Below, piece after piece: positions 7,596-11,587 of a stretch of DNA of 11,587 bases. A program made the position numbers and the translations under genes. Every line of letters starts with the position of its first letter. Position 1 is the stretch's first letter. The notes beneath the pieces were generated by a model. That model was not told the DNA's origin and searched no databases. It was given only the letters and a program-made list of their open reading frames with translations. The stretch is from Coxiellaceae bacterium (lineage in GTDB: Bacteria > Pseudomonadota > Gammaproteobacteria > Coxiellales > Coxiellaceae), in assembly GCA_014238325.1 (NCBI GenBank), contig JABABH010000054.1, forward strand, positions 1 to 11,587, written 5' to 3'.

Positions 7596-7645
7596 AACAG
7601 CGTTGATGTGTGAAGGATGATCCTGTGCTATTGGCCACACCTTCA

Positions 7646-8704
7646 TTAATCTTGATATTGAACCAAGTGTTCAATCTCTTTCAAGGAGAGACCTGTCACC
7701 GTCGAGACAAACCGTGGATCGGCTCCTTGCGCTAACATATTCTGCGCAATTTCCTGCTGGGCTTTCATTGCGCCTTTGTTGCGTCCGATTTTCTCACCTT
7801 CAGAGCGACCTTCAGCACGACCTTCAGCAAGACCTTCAGCACGACCTTTGTTTAGTCCAATCTTCTCACCTTTGTACAGGCCCATTGTCTCGCCTTTGGT
7901 ACGACCTTCAGCGATACCCTTTTGAAAACCAGCTTGTTCGAGTTTTTCGGCGAGTGACATGATTTCTTCTCCCAGTGAAGCGGATACGTTGCTACTGATC
8001 ATTTTAGCGACTTCCGCAGGATTTTCAAGATTCGATTGAAGGATATAGCTCAAGCTGGCTGAAACATACTCGTTAGCATCAGCCTGATGCAAGCGTATGA
8101 AGAATGGGATGGATTCCCTGACAATCCTCATAAAATTGGGTCTGCCGATGTGTTTTTGAAGGAAGGCTAGCATACCTAACCAATGAAAGCCTTTCAGCTC
8201 TTCATCCGGAATCTGAGAGAGATCTACTAAGGCAAAGGGTTTCAAGAAGACCTGCTTAGCCAGATCACCTTGATCGCCAAATAAGTCAAAGAAATCCATG
8301 GAATAAGGATAAGGTGCATCTCCATTATAAAACACGAGGGGAATGACTACGGGCAGTCTCTTCGACTGCTTTTGTTTTAAATGATACTCCATAATCCGTA
8401 ACATATAACGCATGAGTCGATAGGGCATCATTTCATCAGGCTTTCTTTGATGCTCCACCAACACATATAAATATCCCTTTTCCTGATGGCAGTGGACTTC
8501 ATACAAGATATCCGCCATCGATGCTCCTAAGGATTCATCAACAAAGCTACTGTCTTGTAATTGTAAGGTCTTTAAATCAATGATCTCCGCTATCTCTTGC
8601 GGTAAGTATTTTTCAAAGAATTCCGTCGCCACGCGCACATCAGACATGGCAAGGCGGAAATATTTATCATGAGGATTGTGAATTTTTTTCATAAAAAATG
8701 ACAT
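7646..8704 (-). CDS. Rpn-family recombination-promoting nuclease / putative transposase (PD-(D/E)XK)
   Basis: A 352-residue protein of the RpnA/YhgA group (Transposase_31-like), DNA nucleases that in E. coli promote RecA-independent recombination. The family opening NPHDKYFR is at 10-17. The nuclease core shows Asp65 in MADILYEV (63-70), then Glu84-x-Gln86 in LVEHQRKPD (82-90), the D...ExQ active-site pattern. RLPVVIPLVFYNG (116-128) is the next conserved core strand. The C-terminal part (259-312) is a Gly-rich repeat of the form xxxG with alternating charges (GRAEGLAEGRAEGRSEG), followed by a short helical tail (320-350) with SxVTGLSLKEIEHL, common in this family. The start may be Met1 (8704) or Met5 (8692); neither has a strong Shine-Dalgarno. 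Such genes are often multicopy and horizontally moved. The proposed name is the family name only; whether it cuts or moves DNA here is unknown. The frame is intact and the active site looks complete. Confidence 0.92.
   Translation of the reverse strand: MSFFMKKIHNPHDKYFRLAMSDVRVATEFFEKYLPQEIAEIIDLKTLQLQDSSFVDESLGASMADILYEVHCHQEKGYLYVLVEHQRKPDEMMPYRLMRYMLRIMEYHLKQKQSKRLPVVIPLVFYNGDAPYPYSMDFFDLFGDQGDLAKQVFLKPFALVDLSQIPDEELKGFHWLGMLAFLQKHIGRPNFMRIVRESIPFFIRLHQADANEYVSASLSYILQSNLENPAEVAKMISSNVSASLGEEIMSLAEKLEQAGFQKGIAEGRTKGETMGLYKGEKIGLNKGRAEGLAEGRAEGRSEGEKIGRNKGAMKAQQEIAQNMLAQGADPRFVSTVTGLSLKEIEHLVQYQD
7796..7843. repeat. Tandem 12-base repeat inside the rpn gene
   Basis: Four consecutive 12-base units of the form accttcag(c/a)(a/g)(c/a)g run without gaps, followed by a degenerate fifth (7844-7855). 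Two related ttctcacctt blocks lie either side (7791-7800 and near 7866). Each unit encodes a GRAE/GLAE/GRSE-type four-residue repeat, so copy-number changes keep the frame. Replication slippage is the likely origin. Confidence 0.8.
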
Positions 8705-9034
8705 ATCCAGGCGTTATGTTTCATGATCAATAGAACCTGGCTTAACTTTGAATGCATCATTCAATCTTTGTTGGCGAAGCGAATACTTTAGTGCGAATAA
8801 TTTTAGCTACTTCCACAGCATGTGCAATACCGGGAAATAGATAAAGCTTTTAGATTAAAATATCGCATACTGGATAATAGGCCTTATGCTCATGCAGGAA
8901 TTGTAATGGGATAGCCCTGGAGTATGACCTTTTTTGGCCAGAGTATGTATGATTGTAGGGGCATTACACAACAACATCGCTTTAATATGGATATGAATGC
9001 TGAAGTATGTTTTAATGGTGACGTTATTTTTAGT
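8705..9034. other. Gene-poor stretch between rpn and the second dispersed repeat
   Basis: About 330 bases with no gene that I can support. Short open frames exist on both strands (for example 8924-9091 on plus and 8890-9072 on minus) but have no ribosome binding site or recognisable residues. A 30-codon fragment at 8757-8849 might be a gene remnant and is listed separately. I see no tRNA, clear terminator or promoter. Confidence 0.6.
8757..8849 (-). pseudogene. Possible gene scrap (transposase-like?), very uncertain
   Basis: Between two stops the minus strand encodes 30 residues including FPGIAHAVEVAKIIRT, a run with protein-like composition. It faintly recalls the start of the DDE core in ISAs1-type transposases, where an FP-x-x-x-QA/HA block is followed by basic residues and Thr. 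There is no start codon in a plausible position and no flanking homologous sequence that I can follow. It may be chance; it is listed because the stretch lies next to an rpn gene and a dispersed repeat, where decayed mobile DNA would be expected. Confidence 0.15.
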
Positions 9035-9087
9035 AGGTATATCGCTCGCAATAACCTACTTCGAATCTTCATTCCCGAGCGGTATAC
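9035..9087 (-). repeat. Palindromic dispersed repeat, copy 2 (inverted)
   Basis: This is the reverse-complement copy of the element at 2998-3050. Its arms are gtatatcgctcg (9037-9048) and cgagcggtatac (9076-9087), with one C-A mismatch in 12 pairs and a 27-base loop. In matching orientation it is identical to copy 1 at 45 of 53 positions without gaps, the 8 differences being single substitutions. It ends 27 bases before the ankyrin gene's ATG, so its tatac arm lies where a -10 box would be (tataca, 9083-9088). A matching -35 is poor, so promoter activity is speculative. Confidence 0.85.
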
Positions 9088-9114
9088 ATAAATGAAATAT
9101 GGGAGTGGATTAAT

Positions 9115-10887
9115 ATGCCGATTATTGAGGAATTGCCTGAGGGCTCGGGTGAGGGATTGCCTGAGGAGTTGGATGATAGGGGCTTGGACTTAGGATGGTA
9201 TCACTATCTGTTTTTTGTTGTGGGCGATATAAAGCTGTTGTTTGTATATGTATTATTGTCCATAGTTGAGACTATTAGAAGTTTGAGAGCTGAGGGAAAT
9301 ACAACAGACTTACGATGGGATAAATCTCTACCTCTCCTCTGGGATAATAGTCAGATTTGCTGCTCCCCTTATCAGGAGGCTTTTTTTCTAAAACATGTTA
9401 AATCTTATTTAGAAAAAGGTGGTGATATCAATCAACAAGACTCTGAAGGTCATACGCTATTACATGTTGCAGCTAAATTTCAATGCGTTAACGTGCTGAA
9501 ATTTCTAATACCTCGCGCTGATACCACGTACACAGACAATAAAGGAAGAACTTGTTTAGACGTCCTGGTGGTGCACCATAGGAAATGGCACCCAGCTCAT
9601 TCTTTTCAGAAGTGTCTCCAATTAATGGTGGAAACTAGATCTAATATTATAAATCATCAAGATAGACAAGGGCGAGCTGCACTTGATCGTGCTGTAGGCA
9701 AGCGGCATTCCCGTCCTATACGTAGTTTACTGGATGCTGGGGCTCAGCTTAATAAAACTCATAAAGCAGGAAGCACGATACTAATTGATTTAGTTTTTTC
9801 TGATCCTGTATTATTGCCTGTCATTCCTTATTGGCATGAACCTTTTTCGGAATCTTTTGAGTTATTTTGCAATCACCCGGAAATGATAGAGATGTTGAAT
9901 AGTCAAACATCGTATAACCTATTATTCCATGCATTGAAAGGCAGAAACGCTGCTGCTATGCGTCGTTTAATGTCTCTTGGTGCGAATGTTCTTCAAGTTG
10001 ATGCAACGGGTAAAACGCTATTACATCTGCTTATGAAGGAGAGTTATCCTGCCAGGAGATCTGTTCCGAAATTTACAGAAATAGCTGAACTGTTATATTG
10101 CCAGAATCCTGAGATCATCAATATTCCCGATTCTGAAGGACTGACTCCACTACATTATGCAGCACAGTATCGATTCATGGCTGGGATGAGATGGTGTATT
10201 TCTCATGGCGCTGATACTGGAGCGCAAGATCAGAAAGGGAGAACTCCATTAGCGGTTTTTATTGCGCATCAGCATGACTGGTTGTCGAGCCGCCTTCCAC
10301 AAGGCGAGTATCGCACGGCTGCCCGATTACTCGGAGGAGGGGTCCAACAGCTTAGTATTCGAGATAGCAAGGGTCGGCTTCCATTGGAGCGTGCAGTAGA
10401 AAAGTTCGCTGCGGATACGGTAGAGGGTCTCATAGAACTAGGAGCGAATCCTAATATGCCAGGTTCCAAGGGCACTGCGTTGCATAGGTTAGTTGATTGC
10501 TATACTGGAGATTTTTTTGAGGAACTTCTTTTTTTGTTCCCTCTTGTTCATTGCTTTGTGGAATCGAAATATACTATCCGAACGAGTCCGGACAACTTTC
10601 AGGGCATATTGGAATTACTTCTAGCATCTCAACCTACGATCATAAATGCTTTAGATAAAAAAGGTCGTACTCCATTAGATATTGCATCTCGACGAAAGAG
10701 GTATAACTTTATGAGTGAATCCAGAGGAGAGAGAATAGATGAAGCGAGGGATTGTTTGAAGCAGCACGGCGCGAAGACAGGTACTTCGCTAAAGCGCGCA
10801 AAAATTTTTCAATTTTTCAGGAGATCTCATCATCGCCATCCTACGTCTAGTCATCAGAGTCAGATCGCTTTAAGCAATACTCGCTGA
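9115..10887 (+). CDS. Ankyrin-repeat protein with N-terminal hydrophobic segment; candidate effector
   Basis: A 590-residue protein. An acidic N-terminus carries a small repeat (EELPEG / EGLPEEL, 5-19), followed by a hydrophobic segment at ~30-53 (YLFFVVGDIKLLFVYVLLSI) that could be a membrane anchor. Degenerate ankyrin units follow, recognisable by G(R/H/L)TxLHxAA and LLxxGA: EGHTLLHVAAK (111-121), KGRTCLDVLV (143-152), QGRAALDRAV...LLDAGAQLN (185-213), YNLLFHAL...LMSLGANV (267-292), TGKTLLHLLM (298-307), EGLTPLHYAAQ...SHGADTGAQD (341-372), KGRTPLAVFI (374-383), KGRLPLERAV...ELGANPN (419-447), KGTALHRLV (452-460) and KGRTPLDIAS...KQHGAKTG (516-556). The last 30 residues are basic and Ser/His-rich. 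GGGAGTGG (9100-9108 region) lies about 6 bases before the ATG. It is the only plus-strand gene and differs in context from its neighbours. Ankyrin proteins bind other proteins; secretion by a type IV system is inference. Confidence 0.9.
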   Translation: MPIIEELPEGSGEGLPEELDDRGLDLGWYHYLFFVVGDIKLLFVYVLLSIVETIRSLRAEGNTTDLRWDKSLPLLWDNSQICCSPYQEAFFLKHVKSYLEKGGDINQQDSEGHTLLHVAAKFQCVNVLKFLIPRADTTYTDNKGRTCLDVLVVHHRKWHPAHSFQKCLQLMVETRSNIINHQDRQGRAALDRAVGKRHSRPIRSLLDAGAQLNKTHKAGSTILIDLVFSDPVLLPVIPYWHEPFSESFELFCNHPEMIEMLNSQTSYNLLFHALKGRNAAAMRRLMSLGANVLQVDATGKTLLHLLMKESYPARRSVPKFTEIAELLYCQNPEIINIPDSEGLTPLHYAAQYRFMAGMRWCISHGADTGAQDQKGRTPLAVFIAHQHDWLSSRLPQGEYRTAARLLGGGVQQLSIRDSKGRLPLERAVEKFAADTVEGLIELGANPNMPGSKGTALHRLVDCYTGDFFEELLFLFPLVHCFVESKYTIRTSPDNFQGILELLLASQPTIINALDKKGRTPLDIASRRKRYNFMSESRGERIDEARDCLKQHGAKTGTSLKRAKIFQFFRRSHHRHPTSSHQSQIALSNTR

Positions 10888-10925
10888 TGATGTGAGGGGA
10901 CCCTATGCATTAATTGATGATGTGT
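10885..10925. repeat. Direct repeat tgatgatgtg in the convergent gap
   Basis: tgatgatgtg occurs at 10885-10894, covering the ankyrin stop codon, and again at 10916-10925. The 60-base gap between the convergent ankyrin and epmA genes shows no hairpin plus T-run on either strand, so no intrinsic terminator can be named. Confidence 0.4.
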
Positions 10926-10947
10926 TTGTACAGGTGCTGGGCGATGC

Positions 10948-11587
10948 TTAAGCACAATCCCATGGAAAATTGATCACATTTTTAATATGCGCTGTTTTTA
11001 GTTTTAACATTAATAGGCGGTCTACGCCTAATGCTACCCCTGCACAGTGGGGTATACCTGATGCTAAGGCTTGTATAAGGCGTTCATCGATGGCTATGGT
11101 TTCACTATGGTTGACGTGACGTTTATGTTGATCTTGTATAAAACGTTGGAGCTGTTCGTGCGGATCTAATAATTCATGGAACCCATTGGCTAATTCTATG
11201 CCCTGGATATACACTTCAAATCTTTCAGCAAGTTTAGGGTTACTGGGATGAAGGCGAGCCAGTGCTGCTTGTGTAGCTGGGAAATTAAAGACAAATAAGG
11301 GCGTTTCTTGAGCTGAGTCACGTTCCATCATGGTTGAAAATAGAAATTGTGAGAGCATATCGCGGTCGGTCATCTGGTTGGCATCCGAGAGCCCATGGGC
11401 TTCTGATAGATGCTGCAATTTTGCGAGGTCACAGTCTATGGGCGAGAGATTCAAGCGTTCTAGAAATAATGCCTCGTAGCTGATGCGATGTGCTGTCGGT
11501 GTCGATAAGAGCTGATGTAGAAACTCATCCATCTCATCCATCAGATGATGGTGGTTAAAATGTGGACGATACCATTCTAGCAAAGTG
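10948..11587 (-). CDS. epmA: EF-P beta-lysylation ligase EpmA, C-terminal part (runs off right edge)
   Basis: This class II lysyl-tRNA-synthetase paralogue (also GenX/PoxA/YjeA) attaches (R)-beta-lysine to the conserved Lys of elongation factor P, which helps ribosomes through polyproline stretches. 213 codons are visible of ~325. The fragment begins inside motif 2 with TLLEWYRPH, which matches the family's FTMLEWYRPH. It then has FVFNFPATQAALAR (97-110, counted from the Leu codon at 11583), ERFEVYIQGIELANGFHE (120-137) and motif 3 GVALGVDRLLML (182-193). The frame continues past the TTG at 11583 to the window edge, so that codon is an internal Leu and not the start. The absence of an anticodon-binding domain separates it from LysS; here motif 2 leads straight through the catalytic domain, and the C-terminus ends about 20 residues after motif 3, as in EpmA. 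It is convergent with the ankyrin gene. Confidence 0.95.
   Translation of the reverse strand, partial: TLLEWYRPHFNHHHLMDEMDEFLHQLLSTPTAHRISYEALFLERLNLSPIDCDLAKLQHLSEAHGLSDANQMTDRDMLSQFLFSTMMERDSAQETPLFVFNFPATQAALARLHPSNPKLAERFEVYIQGIELANGFHELLDPHEQLQRFIQDQHKRHVNHSETIAIDERLIQALASGIPHCAGVALGVDRLLMLKLKTAHIKNVINFPWDCA

Noticed and set aside
7612..7655. Imperfect inverted repeat (tgaagg/ccttca with inner tgtg/caca) as the rpn terminator
   Set aside because: The stem is short with a 7-base bulge and no T-run follows.
7796..7855. Regularly spaced repeats as a CRISPR array
   Set aside because: The units are contiguous 12-mers without spacers and lie in frame inside the rpn gene.
8924..9091. 55-codon plus-strand frame ending inside the dispersed repeat
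   Set aside because: No Shine-Dalgarno, no recognisable motif, and a length expected by chance.
11581..11583. TTG at 11583 as the start of a 211-residue protein
   Set aside because: The frame is open to the window edge and aligns inside EpmA motif 2, so this is an internal Leu codon.

Overview
This window looks like part of the chromosome of a host-associated gammaproteobacterium with moderately low GC. The flanking genes nadB (L-aspartate oxidase) and epmA (EF-P lysyl-ligase) are typical gammaproteobacterial genes. The middle holds an ankyrin-repeat protein, an Rpn-family nuclease and dispersed palindromic repeats, a mix often seen in Legionellales such as Coxiella, Rickettsiella and Legionella-like intracellular bacteria. 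The order-level guess is inference from gene content; no rRNA or other strong taxonomic marker is present.

Layout. (1) Bases 1-2245, minus strand: an M20 metallopeptidase followed after 41 bases by the first 256 codons of nadB, which runs off the left edge. (2) Bases 2246-3215: a small single-pass membrane protein of unknown function, with an internal in-frame repeat, and then about 420 gene-free bases packed with potential stem-loops. (3) Bases 3216-7383, minus strand: a two-gene tripartite-efflux operon, periplasmic adaptor then RND inner-membrane pump, spaced by 7 bases. No outer-membrane channel gene is present. A sigma70-like promoter candidate lies about 50 bases upstream, and a perfect 10+10 palindrome lies about 130 bases upstream. 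(4) Bases 7646-8704, minus strand: an Rpn-family PD-(D/E)XK nuclease with a repetitive Gly-rich C-terminal segment. (5) Bases 8705-9114: a gene-poor stretch with a possible protein-coding scrap and the second copy of a palindromic repeat. (6) Bases 9115-10887, plus strand: a 590-residue ankyrin-repeat protein with an N-terminal hydrophobic segment, a candidate secreted effector. (7) Bases 10948-11587, minus strand: the C-terminal 213 codons of epmA, convergent with the ankyrin gene.

The most notable unlabelled structure is a 53-base palindromic element present twice in opposite orientations (2998-3050 and 9035-9087, 45 of 53 positions identical without gaps). Both the arms and the single-stranded loop are conserved. 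The two copies bracket the efflux operon plus the rpn gene, and the right-hand copy ends 27 bases before the ankyrin gene's start codon. The left-hand copy begins a run of five successive stem-loops that ends at the RND stop codon. Whether this is a mobile or dispersed repeat family, a regulatory RNA or a recombination substrate cannot be settled from the window alone.
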